Position numbers and translations under genes: made by a program
DNA from: Lactobacillus panisapium
GTDB lineage: Bacteria > Bacillota > Bacilli > Lactobacillales > Lactobacillaceae
Assembly (NCBI RefSeq): GCF_019469265.1
Contig: NZ_CP048268.1
Location: 713,501 to 777,500 of the forward strand
Direction of reading: 5' to 3'
DNA length: 64,000 nt
Part shown: positions 1-7,898 of the stretch, in pieces
Layout of the letters: each line of letters begins with the position of its first letter
Position numbering within the stretch: the stretch's first letter is position 1
The notes under the pieces: generated by a model
What the model was told of the DNA's origin: nothing
Seen by the model: the letters and a program-made list of their open reading frames with translations, nothing else
The model's database searches: none

Positions 1-591
1 AATTTTTGCTTGGTTTGTATTAGAAAAGTTTTGCACGATATGATACTTATCTTTTAATTTTGCTAGAACCGCTTTAATTAGCTCAGGATCAGGATTTTCA
101 ATTTCTAATTCATAATCCTGATAACCGTCAGGGTATTGGCTTTTGTCAAAAGTTAACTCGCAATCTTGCGGACCAACTGCCAAAATTCGCTTGGTCTTAC
201 TGTATGTTTGCAGGTGTAATTGACTAGCAGCAGCGAAATGACTTTGTAAAAAGTGACCGACATTTCCACTGAAAGAAATTTCTTGCCGCTGAGCACTTTG
301 CTTTATAAGATTTTGGGCTTGTTCAAGTGGCAGTGAATCATTAATTTCTGTTGCCTCATGAAATTTTTGTTGGACTGGGTTTTGGTGCGGAACTTTGAGT
401 GTCTGTTCCGCACTATTATCAAAGAGCCGGATCCGGCAGCTGATATTATTATCCTTTAGTAAGCCATTGTTTGTGTCAAAGTAATAATTTTCCTGGGTAA
501 AGCAGGTTTTGATATTAAAATCACCACATAGTTGTTGGTAAACTTGTTCAGGCAAAATTATTTTAGCTTCGATTTCATTATTTTTTGACAT
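1..591 (-). CDS. CYTH domain protein (YjbK-like), 3' end cut by window
   Basis: Reading the minus strand from ATG at 591 gives 197 codons without a stop before the window edge, so the C-terminus is missing. The N-terminus carries the family signature E-I-E-A-K (residues 6-10, the ExExK motif of the CYTH triphosphate tunnel fold), followed by basic/acidic alternations such as CRIRLF and DYELEIENP that fit the other tunnel strands. CYTH enzymes bind inorganic or organic triphosphates with divalent metal; many bacterial members are tripolyphosphatases. The Shine-Dalgarno is AAAGGAT just upstream. In Bacillus and lactobacilli a CYTH gene (yjbK) sits beside relQ/yjbM, nadK and rluD, as here, though here it is divergent. 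The substrate cannot be told from sequence. Family assignment is confident; activity is inference. Confidence 0.85.
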   Translation of the reverse strand, partial: MSKNNEIEAKIILPEQVYQQLCGDFNIKTCFTQENYYFDTNNGLLKDNNISCRIRLFDNSAEQTLKVPHQNPVQQKFHEATEINDSLPLEQAQNLIKQSAQRQEISFSGNVGHFLQSHFAAASQLHLQTYSKTKRILAVGPQDCELTFDKSQYPDGYQDYELEIENPDPELIKAVLAKLKDKYHIVQNFSNTNQAKI

Positions 592-635
592 CCGACTATC
601 CTTTTCTTTTCATAAATATTGATCAAGGCTTGATT

Positions 636-651
636 TTACGTTAAAACGTAA
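636..651. repeat. Perfect 16-bp palindrome upstream of CYTH gene
   Basis: TTACGTT-AA-AACGTAA, perfectly symmetric, about 45 bp upstream of the CYTH start on the minus strand. A loosely matching minus-strand -10 (TAAAAT) overlaps it, so it could be a repressor operator. No family consensus was recognised. Confidence 0.4.
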
Positions 652-837
652 TTTAGCTTTAACAAAAGATAGGCCCTCATCAAAAAGGTGCATTTTCATG
701 TATCTATTATCAGATTTGAAAAAGTACAGGCGTGTTAAGCATCGTTTAGCTCAGCTTGCATTGTCAAAAACACGTAGTCTGTTTACTCTTATTATAATGC
801 ATCAATGCTTACCATTTTGTACCTTTTTTACTTTAAT

Positions 838-896
838 AGTCAAAAAATTGGTTTGAAAAATAATAAAAAGGGACGATTAGGACTAATTTTTTGACA
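838..896. repeat. Long inverted repeat with 14-bp arms
   Basis: Left arm GTCAAAAAATTGGT (839-852) pairs with right arm ACTAATTTTTTGAC (882-895), one G-U wobble, with a loop of about 29 nt. It is not next to a gene end, so it is not an ordinary terminator. A remnant of a small mobile repeat or a transcribed hairpin are possible. Confidence 0.4.
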
Positions 897-1039
897 CAGA
901 TTAATAAATTTATCATAATTTTAGATTATCGTTTATGTCGCGTTGCCTTAGTAGCAAAAAAAACAAAGAATACTGCAATCAAGGCATTTTGGTAAAAGCA
1001 AATACTTAACTTTTACATAATTAGCTTGTCTGAATGAAA

Positions 1040-1066
1040 TTGCTATCATTTGTTTTATGTTAAAAT
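1040..1066 (+). promoter_or_regulatory. Candidate promoter of relQ-nadK-rluD
   Basis: TTGCTA (1040-1045) and TAAAAT (1061-1066) are separated by 15 bp, shorter than ideal, and lie about 30 bp before the relQ start. Assigned by eye. Confidence 0.35.
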
Positions 1067-1096
1067 GAATGTGCTGTAGAGAAAGGAATTATTTCT

Positions 1097-1726
1097 ATGA
1101 ATATTGACTGGGATAATTTTTTGTGGCCTTATAACGAGGCTGTTCGTGAATTAAAAGTAAAGTTTCGGTCCTTGCGTCAGAGTTTTTTGACTAAGGGTGA
1201 ACACTCGCCAATTGAATTTGTGGTTGGACGAGTAAAAACAGTAGATTCAATCAAAGAAAAAATGGAACGTCGTGTGATCAGTCCCGATGTAATTGAGACT
1301 GATATGCAGGACATTGCTGGCATTAGAATTGTTTGTCAATTTGTTGATGATATCTATAAAGTAGTTGATTTGATCCATGATCGAGATGACATGGAAGTCT
1401 TAGAAGAACGTGATTATGTTAAAAATGCTAAACCTTCAGGCTATCGCTCTTATCACATGGTTATTTCCTACACCGTTTATTTACCCGAAGGATCAAAAAA
1501 ATTATTAGCAGAAATCCAAATTAGAACTTTAGCAATGAACTTTTGGGCAACCGTTGAACACACCCTAAATTATAAATACCAGGGTTCCTACCCAGAAGAC
1601 ATTTCTAAAAGATTAAAGTCAACTGCAGAAACGGCTTATAAACTTGACGAGGAAATGTCCTTGATTAAAGATGAAGTTCAGGAAGCCCAAAAGATTTTTA
1701 CCAAAAATAAAGGTAAGGAAAAATAA
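1097..1726 (+). CDS. relQ: Small alarmone synthetase RelQ (GTP pyrophosphokinase)
   Basis: A 209-residue stand-alone (p)ppGpp synthetase of the YjbM/RelQ type; it transfers pyrophosphate from ATP to GDP/GTP in the cytosol and feeds the stringent response. The synthetase core is visible: KEKMERR near residue 55-60, DIAGIRIVCQF near 70-80, the G-loop-like KPSGYRSYH near 113-121, and AEIQIRT...WATVEH near 138-155. No HD hydrolase, TGS or ACT domain is present, and length matches the family (about 210). The start ATG follows GAAAGGAATT. It overlaps nadK by one base (TAATG), indicating translational coupling; the same pairing is seen in B. subtilis yjbM-yjbN. Confidence 0.93.
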   Translation: MNIDWDNFLWPYNEAVRELKVKFRSLRQSFLTKGEHSPIEFVVGRVKTVDSIKEKMERRVISPDVIETDMQDIAGIRIVCQFVDDIYKVVDLIHDRDDMEVLEERDYVKNAKPSGYRSYHMVISYTVYLPEGSKKLLAEIQIRTLAMNFWATVEHTLNYKYQGSYPEDISKRLKSTAETAYKLDEEMSLIKDEVQEAQKIFTKNKGKEK

Positions 1727-2532
1727 TGAGGATTACAATTGCTCATAATAATAATGCAGAAACGCTTAAGGTTGTGGCGCATTTAAAAAATGCCCTCGAA
1801 GTAAAGGAGGGCGTTGTTTTTGATGCTAAATATCCTGATGTTGTAATAACAGTCGGGGGTGATGGTACTCTAATCAATGCTTTCCATCGGTATGAAAATC
1901 AAATCAGTTCAATTCGATTTATTGGCATTCATACTGGTCATCTAGGTTTTTATACTGATTGGCAAGCTCAAGACGTTGATAAAATGGTCGATGCCCTTTT
2001 TTTGCGTGAACCGGAATCTGCCAAATATCCACTTCTTGAGGTTGAATTAGTCACGGAGGCTAATGAGAAAAAGCATTATTTAGCTCTTAATGAATCTGCG
2101 GTTAAGCGTATTTCACATACATTAGAAGCTAATGTTTATATTGATGGGCAGCTGTTTGAAAATTTTCGTGGGGATGGACTTTGCATTTCCACGCCAACTG
2201 GTTCCACGGCTTATAATAAATCGCTTGGTGGGGCGGTGATTCATCCTCGGCTCAAGGCTTTGCAGATGGCGGAAATCGCTTCAATCAATAATCGTGTTTT
2301 TCGAACGCTTTCTTCACCAATTGTAATTGCCCCCGACCAGTGGATCACAATTGTTCCTAATTCGGCCCATTTTGTAATGACAGTTGACGGAAGCAAGTTG
2401 GACCTGCATAATGCTAAGAAGATTAATTATCGTATTTCCAACAAAGAAATTCGCTTTGACCGCTTCGGTCATACTCATTTCTGGTCACGTGTTCAAAGTG
2501 CCTTTATAGGTGGTAAAGATGACTTTATTTAA
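1726..2532 (+). CDS. nadK: NAD kinase
   Basis: 268 residues, the usual length of Gram-positive NAD kinases (PpnK/NadK), which phosphorylate NAD to NADP in the cytosol. The diagnostic GGDGTLINAF (about residues 44-53), HTGHLGFY (about 69-76), the NES(A) motif near residue 122 and STPTGSTAYN near residue 155-164 are all present. The gene begins in the relQ stop codon and its 3' end overlaps the next gene, so relQ, nadK and the pseudouridine synthase form one tightly packed operon. Confidence 0.95.
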   Translation: MRITIAHNNNAETLKVVAHLKNALEVKEGVVFDAKYPDVVITVGGDGTLINAFHRYENQISSIRFIGIHTGHLGFYTDWQAQDVDKMVDALFLREPESAKYPLLEVELVTEANEKKHYLALNESAVKRISHTLEANVYIDGQLFENFRGDGLCISTPTGSTAYNKSLGGAVIHPRLKALQMAEIASINNRVFRTLSSPIVIAPDQWITIVPNSAHFVMTVDGSKLDLHNAKKINYRISNKEIRFDRFGHTHFWSRVQSAFIGGKDDFI

Positions 2533-3412
2533 ATTGACTGTACAAACAAAGGCTCCCAAACAATTAGGAGCTTTTTTAATGAAAAACGGGTTTTCCAAAA
2601 AAGCGGTAACCGATGCTAAAAACAATGGTGGTTTAATTCTAGTTAATCATAAACGGCGCTATACCAATTTTGTACTTCATCCACAAGATGAAGTTATTTT
2701 TGTCCCCGGCAAAGAAAAGGTCAATCCTTGGCTGCAGCCATCCTATCAGCCCATTGATATTGTCCAAGAAACTAACGATTATTTAGCTATTAATAAGCCG
2801 GCCGGCGTGCTTTCAATTCCTTCACGTTATGATGATAATGCATTAGTAAACCGTGTGCTAGGTTACTTTGACCGGCAAAAAATCCAAGGAAGTAAGCCTC
2901 ATGTGATTACCCGATTAGATCGCGATACATCGGGAATTGTATTAATGGGCAAGAATGCCATTGCTCATGCGCGTTTTAGCAAGCTCAGTAAAGATGATTT
3001 TGTTAAAAAATATCACGCACTTGTTCACGGTAATTTTAAAGCCGATGAAATGTGTGGCATTATTAGGCAACCAATCGGCAGTACTAAAGAAACGGTCAAG
3101 CGTTTTATCGACCCTAACGGTAAAAAAGCTGTCACGGCCTACCAGGTTCTTAAGCAAGCTCCTGGAATAAGTTTGGTTGAGTTACGGCTATATACCGGTC
3201 GAACACATCAGATTCGGCTTCACATGCAGTCTTTGGGTCATCCTTTATTTGGTGATCCGCTATACGGTATTAAGGATGAGTTTAATCGGCAAGCACTCAA
3301 TTGCTTTTACGTCTCTTTTCCTGATCCCTTTAGGGCAAATAAACGTGTGCAAATCAGAGTTCCTGATCCGCCGGATATGCAGCAATTATGGCAAAAGAAG
3401 CAAAAAGCATAA
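2519..3412 (+). CDS. RluD/RluA-family 23S rRNA pseudouridine synthase
   Basis: About 297 residues. The catalytic motif ITRLDRDTSG (Asp nucleophile) lies near residues 131-140, and GRTHQIRLHM, another RluA-family signature, lies near residues 225-234. It isomerises uridine to pseudouridine in RNA; the orthologue next to nadK in Bacillus is YjbO, an RluD-like enzyme. A GTG at 2510 is in frame, but AGGTGG (2508-2513) is spaced 5 nt from ATG 2519, so I start there. The gene overlaps nadK by 14 bp and the operon ends at the hairpin after it. The exact target uridine is not known from sequence. Confidence 0.9.
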   Translation: MTLFKLTVQTKAPKQLGAFLMKNGFSKKAVTDAKNNGGLILVNHKRRYTNFVLHPQDEVIFVPGKEKVNPWLQPSYQPIDIVQETNDYLAINKPAGVLSIPSRYDDNALVNRVLGYFDRQKIQGSKPHVITRLDRDTSGIVLMGKNAIAHARFSKLSKDDFVKKYHALVHGNFKADEMCGIIRQPIGSTKETVKRFIDPNGKKAVTAYQVLKQAPGISLVELRLYTGRTHQIRLHMQSLGHPLFGDPLYGIKDEFNRQALNCFYVSFPDPFRANKRVQIRVPDPPDMQQLWQKKQKA

Positions 3413-3428
3413 TAATTAAGGCATAATA

Positions 3429-3456
3429 AAAAGAGTTGCATCAGCAACTCTTTTTT
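3429..3456. terminator. Bidirectional intrinsic terminator
   Basis: AAGAGTTGC-ATCA-GCAACTCTT followed by a T run, with A-rich 5' side. It lies between the convergent rluD-like gene and the lactonase-like gene and can serve both strands. Confidence 0.85.
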
Positions 3457-3471
3457 AGTAGCTTGATTTAG

Positions 3472-4506
3472 TTATTCACTGAATAGAACCCTCGTCCCTT
3501 CAGGTACATAGATATCTTTTTGAATTGGGGTTAAGCACCCATCTTTGGCATTACGCTTATACAAAGTTGCGTTGTCGGAGTTTTGGTTAGTGGCAACAAC
3601 AAACTGTTCACTTTCATCCCAGTTAAAGTCTCTCGGAAATTCGCCAAAAGTCGATACCCGTTGACGTAATTGGAGTGTATGATCATCCTTAACTGCAAAA
3701 ACAGTAATTGAATCATGACCACGATTAGAAACATAAATAAATTTACCATCGTGGCTAATTTTAATTGCGGCAGCACCATTGTGATCGGTAAAGTCGTCAG
3801 GAATAGTTGAATAAGTGGCAATACTTGTAAATGTCCAATCACTCTCAGAAAATTTAACAACGTTAACTTTACTTGAAAGCTCACCGACAACGTAAAAGTA
3901 ATTACCATCAGGGCTGAAAACGATATGTCTGGTTCCGAAGCCGGGCTCATTTTGGTACTTGGCTAAGTGTTCCAGATGATTGTCTTGGAGACGGTAAAAG
4001 TCGACGCAATCATTACCTAAATCACAGCTAACCAGGTTTTTCTTCGGTGTTTGGTCAAAAAAGTGGGGGTGTGGTCCGTCTGCTTGTTCTGGCTTTGGGC
4101 CAAGAGTGTCGGCAGTGTGGGTAACGGAATCAATTAAGCTCAATTTGCCTTCGTCAGTATATGAAAAAACAGCTAAGACAGCGGTGTGATAATTGGCTGT
4201 ATAGAGCAATTTATCTTTGCGATTAATGCCAATATAAGCTGGTGATGATCCAGGTGTTAAGTTTGAATCCTTTTCTTGATATGCGCCGTTAACTAATTGG
4301 AAAGCGCTAATGCCGCCTTTATCACCCGCATTATTAATTGTAAAAATTAAATCGCCATCCTGAACAAAATAAGTAGGGCCGCCGACCTTGATAACTTCTC
4401 TAGCGTCTCCAAGCTCGACTTCTAATCCTTTTTTAGAATTGTACAGTGGCAATTCATAAATACCAGTAGCTTTCTTTTTAGTATAGCCACCAATTAATAG
4501 CTTCAT
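3472..4506 (-). CDS. Beta-propeller lactonase family protein (6-phosphogluconolactonase-like)
   Basis: 344 residues without a signal peptide, resembling the seven-bladed propeller lactonase family (Pgl/YkgB, PF10282). Visible features are the N-terminal IGGYTK, repeated blade-like strands (YFVQDGDLIFTI, YIGINRKDKLLYTANY), the DGPHPH motif near residue 142, RHIVFSPDGNYFYVV near 195-210 and IYVSNRGHDSI near 255-265. Members hydrolyse 6-phosphogluconolactone in the pentose phosphate route; for lactobacilli this is mostly inferred by homology. ATGGAGG precedes the start. It stands alone between the rluD-like terminator and the divergent ATPase gene. Confidence 0.85.
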   Translation of the reverse strand: MKLLIGGYTKKKATGIYELPLYNSKKGLEVELGDAREVIKVGGPTYFVQDGDLIFTINNAGDKGGISAFQLVNGAYQEKDSNLTPGSSPAYIGINRKDKLLYTANYHTAVLAVFSYTDEGKLSLIDSVTHTADTLGPKPEQADGPHPHFFDQTPKKNLVSCDLGNDCVDFYRLQDNHLEHLAKYQNEPGFGTRHIVFSPDGNYFYVVGELSSKVNVVKFSESDWTFTSIATYSTIPDDFTDHNGAAAIKISHDGKFIYVSNRGHDSITVFAVKDDHTLQLRQRVSTFGEFPRDFNWDESEQFVVATNQNSDNATLYKRNAKDGCLTPIQKDIYVPEGTRVLFSE

Positions 4507-4553
4507 TTATTAAGCCTCCATCTCAAATTTTGTTTTTATTATATAATAAGATT

Positions 4554-4562
4554 AGTATAGCA
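4554..4562 (-). promoter_or_regulatory. Extended -10 promoter of lactonase-like gene
   Basis: On the minus strand TGC-TATACT gives an extended -10 element about 50 bp before the start codon; a matching -35 is weak. Confidence 0.4.
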
Positions 4563-4669
4563 TGACATTTATTTGTAAAAAATTTGAATGGTTCGATCAC
4601 CTTAAAAAGTGGTAAAGTATGGTATCGGATTTAACGATAAAAAAGTTTTTAAAATAAGAGGTACGCTGA

Positions 4670-7423
4670 ATGGACGAAAATAAAATTCGAGAGCTTTATG
4701 CTAAGAATGATGTTTCTGAAGTTTTTACTAATTTGCAGTCCTCATCAGACGGATTAAGTTCTGAAGAGGCAGCTCGTCGATTACAAAAATATGGTTCTAA
4801 TGAGATTAAAAAATCGCAGGAAGAATCAGAATGGAAAGCATTTTTCAAGAATTTTATCAGTATGATGGCTATTCTGCTTTGGATTTCCGGTGCGATAGCA
4901 ATGCTAAGCGGGACAGTCGAACTAGGAATCGCAATTTGGCTAGTTAACATCATTAACGGATTGTTTAGTTTTTGGCAGGAACGAGCAGCTAAAAGGGCAA
5001 CGGATGCCTTAAATAATATGTTGCCGACCTATGTACAAGTTATCCGTGATGGTAAAAAAGTTCAGATTGATTCCAAGACATTGGTTCCTGGCGACGTTTT
5101 TATTTTACAGGCAGGAAATTCAATTCCGGCAGATGCGCGCTTAATCTCTGCCAGTTCGATGCAGGTTGATCAAAGTGCTTTAAATGGTGAATCAGTTCCG
5201 GAATCAAAAACAACGGAATATGCCCCTGGTGAGGGTAGTTACGCTGAAACTAACTTGGTTTATTCGGGTACGACTGTTGGAGCAGGTACCGCACGTGCGG
5301 TTGCATTTGCTACAGGAATGAATACTGAATTTGGTAAAATTGCGCAGCTGACCCAAAAGCAAAATAAAGTCGATAGTCCGTTAACGCAGGAGCTTAACCG
5401 TCTGACTAAGCAATTATCAATTATTGCTGTTTCAATCGGAATCGTCTTTTTATTAGCAGCAATTTTCTTTGTTAAATATCCTTTCGCAAAAGCCTTTATT
5501 TTTGCATTAGGGATGATTGTTGCCTTTATTCCAGAAGGACTTTTACCAACTGTTACCTTAAGCTTGGCCCAAGGAGTTAAGCGGATGGCGAAAAAACATG
5601 CGCTGGTTAAGGAACTTAATTCAGTCGAAACTTTGGGTGAAACAACCGTTATCTGTTCTGATAAAACGGGGACATTAACCCAAAATCAAATGACTATTCA
5701 CTACATTTGGACGCCTAAAAATGAATATGAAGTTACCGGTAACGGTTATGAAAATAATGGACAAATTGAGTTAAACAAAAAGCAGTTATGGTATGAAGAA
5801 AATCCTGATTTGCATAAATTAGTTCAAATTGCTTCTCTTGATAATGATACTGCTGTTCAGCCAAGTAAAACTAAGGGTGGAAAGCCCAAAATTTTGGGAA
5901 CGCCGACTGAAGCTTCTTTGATTATCATGGCTGAAAAGGCTGGCTTTGATCGACAAAAGGTATTAGTTAAATATCCACGTTTACGGGAACTGCCTTTTGA
6001 TTCAGATAGAAAGCGCATGTCAACGATTCATCGTTGGAATGATACCCAAAATATTATCTTTACTAAGGGTTCATTTAGTGATGTCATCAAGCAATGTGAT
6101 CAGATTCAAGTTGATGGTCAAGTTCGGGCCATGACTAAAGAAGATCAGGATTTAGCCAAAAAGCGTAATGCTGGATATGCAGCTAAGGGATTACGAAGCA
6201 TGGCAATGGCTTACCGCATCATTGATCAAACAACTGATGTGAATAAATTGACAATTGAAACAGCAGAAAATCATTTGGTATTTGTTGGATTGACCACAAT
6301 GAGTGACCCACCTCGACCAGAAATATATAATGCTGTTAAACGTTGTCACGAAGCCGGAATTAAAATCATTATGGTCACTGGTGATTCAAAACTTACTGCC
6401 AAAACGGTTGCTGTGCAAATTGGCCTTACTTCTGATGCCGCTCGGGTTATTTCGGGTGCCGAGCTAAATACAATGAGTGAAGACGAGCTTCGTGAAGCCC
6501 TGAAAGGTGAAGTAATCTTTGCTCGGGTAGCGCCTGAACAGAAGTATAAGGTTGTTAAAACATTACAGGAAAATGGTGAAATCGTTGCTTCTACAGGTGA
6601 TGGTGTCAATGATGCGCCTGCCTTAAAGCAAGCCGACATTGGTATTGCCATGGGAATGACTGGGACCGATGTTGCAAAAGATGCAGCTAATATCATTTTG
6701 ACAGATGATAACTTTGCTTCAATTGTAGCCGCAATTGAGGAAGGGCGTGCCGTTTATAGCAACATCAGGAAATTTTTGACATATATTTTAACGTCAAATG
6801 TGCCAGAAGCTTTTCCATCAATCCTCTTCTTGTTATCTGGTGGACTAATTCCGCTGCCGATGACAGTTATGCAGATTTTAACTGTTGACTTAGGAACGGA
6901 TATGTTGCCTGCTTTAGGATTAGGTGGCGAGCCAGTTGATCCCGACGTAATGAAACAGCCACCAAGAAAGAGAAACGAGCATTTGCTTAATCGAAGCGTA
7001 ATCGTTAAGGCCTTTTTATGGTATGGCCTAATTTCAAGCATCATTTCAGTTAGTGCCTACTTCTTTGTTAATATGCAAAATGGTTGGCCACAAGTTCCTC
7101 TAGTTGGTAGCGGCTCAGTCTACATGCGCGCTACCACGATGGTATTAGGAGCAATTATCTTCTCACAGATTGCTAACGTTTTAAATTGCCGGACAAATAA
7201 AGTTTCTATCTTTAAGAAGGGGCTGTTTACTAACCGCAGTATCTGGTATGGAATTATTTTTGAAATTCTTTTATTCCTAGTTCTAACGGTTACCCCAGGC
7301 TTGCAACAGCTATTTAATACCACAAGATTATTACCAGTTGACTGGCTATTCTTATTCTGTTTGCCAATACCGCTAGTTTTAATCGATGAAATTAAAAAAT
7401 GGGCTCTATACCACCGAAAATAA
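4670..7423 (+). CDS. P2-type cation-transporting ATPase with Na,K-ATPase-like signatures
   Basis: 917 residues with the full P-type plan: N-terminal cation-ATPase domain, actuator loop with LNGES (about 170), phosphorylation motif DKTGTLT (about 330), nucleotide-binding domain, TGDGVNDAP hinge (about 642) and about ten membrane segments. M4 reads PEGLLPTV and M6 reads VDLGTDMLPA. These resemble eukaryotic Na,K/H,K-ATPases (PEGLLATV and DLGTDM) more than SERCA-like Ca pumps (PEGLP). It should move cations across the cell membrane at the cost of ATP; the ion is not determined. It is monocistronic, bounded by the divergent lactonase gene and a strong terminator. No beta-subunit-like gene is nearby. 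Confidence 0.9.
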   Translation: MDENKIRELYAKNDVSEVFTNLQSSSDGLSSEEAARRLQKYGSNEIKKSQEESEWKAFFKNFISMMAILLWISGAIAMLSGTVELGIAIWLVNIINGLFSFWQERAAKRATDALNNMLPTYVQVIRDGKKVQIDSKTLVPGDVFILQAGNSIPADARLISASSMQVDQSALNGESVPESKTTEYAPGEGSYAETNLVYSGTTVGAGTARAVAFATGMNTEFGKIAQLTQKQNKVDSPLTQELNRLTKQLSIIAVSIGIVFLLAAIFFVKYPFAKAFIFALGMIVAFIPEGLLPTVTLSLAQGVKRMAKKHALVKELNSVETLGETTVICSDKTGTLTQNQMTIHYIWTPKNEYEVTGNGYENNGQIELNKKQLWYEENPDLHKLVQIASLDNDTAVQPSKTKGGKPKILGTPTEASLIIMAEKAGFDRQKVLVKYPRLRELPFDSDRKRMSTIHRWNDTQNIIFTKGSFSDVIKQCDQIQVDGQVRAMTKEDQDLAKKRNAGYAAKGLRSMAMAYRIIDQTTDVNKLTIETAENHLVFVGLTTMSDPPRPEIYNAVKRCHEAGIKIIMVTGDSKLTAKTVAVQIGLTSDAARVISGAELNTMSEDELREALKGEVIFARVAPEQKYKVVKTLQENGEIVASTGDGVNDAPALKQADIGIAMGMTGTDVAKDAANIILTDDNFASIVAAIEEGRAVYSNIRKFLTYILTSNVPEAFPSILFLLSGGLIPLPMTVMQILTVDLGTDMLPALGLGGEPVDPDVMKQPPRKRNEHLLNRSVIVKAFLWYGLISSIISVSAYFFVNMQNGWPQVPLVGSGSVYMRATTMVLGAIIFSQIANVLNCRTNKVSIFKKGLFTNRSIWYGIIFEILLFLVLTVTPGLQQLFNTTRLLPVDWLFLFCLPIPLVLIDEIKKWALYHRK

Positions 7424-7435
7424 TTGGAAATAAAG

Positions 7436-7469
7436 AAAAACCGCTTATATATTAGTTAAGCGGTTTTTG
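7436..7469 (+). terminator. Intrinsic terminator after P-type ATPase
   Basis: AAAAACCGCTTA and TAAGCGGTTTTT form a long stem with a T run, 12 bp after the ATPase stop and just before the next ribosome binding site. Confidence 0.85.
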
Positions 7470-7504
7470 TTATGCTAAAATTAAATCTTAAGGAGCGTAA
7501 CAAA

Positions 7505-7885
7505 ATGAAGTGGATATCAACAATTACAAAAGTAGGTCAACAAGCCATTGAGCCTGAAGGCAATATGGTGATTTTATTTGGTGAAAACGTCACTAAAGAT
7601 TTAGTTGACGTTTCGATTATTCAAAAATTTGATACTAAAACTCCTGTTAGTGGCTTTATTTTAAAAAAAGGCGATACAATTACAATTGATGGGCAAACTT
7701 ATGTTGCTGATTATGTTGGAGCAATGGTTGAAAGTGACATGAAGGCCTTAGGCCATATAACGTTATTTTTCAATCAATCAAAGCCTAAAAATCCATTAGC
7801 AAATGCTGTTTACCTCACGTTTAGTGCAAAACAGACTATGCCAGCATTTAATGTTAACGATGACATTATTTATGAACATATTTAA
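7505..7885 (+). CDS. PTS glucitol/sorbitol-type EIIA component (orphan)
   Basis: 126 residues resembling the EIIA-Gut family (PF03829): N-terminal STITKVGQQA, VILFGE near residue 24-29, and a C-terminal beta-rich half with HITLFF near residue 80. In complete systems this subunit passes phosphate from HPr to the EIIB of the sorbitol permease. An in-frame ATG 33 bp upstream lies in the terminator tail; AAGGAG (about 7491-7496) supports ATG 7505. No EIIB, EIIC or sorbitol-6-phosphate dehydrogenase is in the window, so it may act with unlinked partners or as a regulatory acceptor. The only downstream neighbour in the same direction is the AI-2E family permease. Confidence 0.8.
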   Translation: MKWISTITKVGQQAIEPEGNMVILFGENVTKDLVDVSIIQKFDTKTPVSGFILKKGDTITIDGQTYVADYVGAMVESDMKALGHITLFFNQSKPKNPLANAVYLTFSAKQTMPAFNVNDDIIYEHI

Positions 7886-7898
7886 TTAGGATGATTTA

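Larger units (their letters stand above)
592..1096. other. Divergent intergenic region between CYTH gene and relQ
   Basis: About 505 bp of AT-rich sequence with no credible coding frame. It holds the divergent promoters, a 16-bp perfect palindrome near the CYTH gene (636-651) and a long inverted repeat (838-852 / 882-896), listed separately. I see no tRNA or recognised riboswitch here. Confidence 0.5.
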
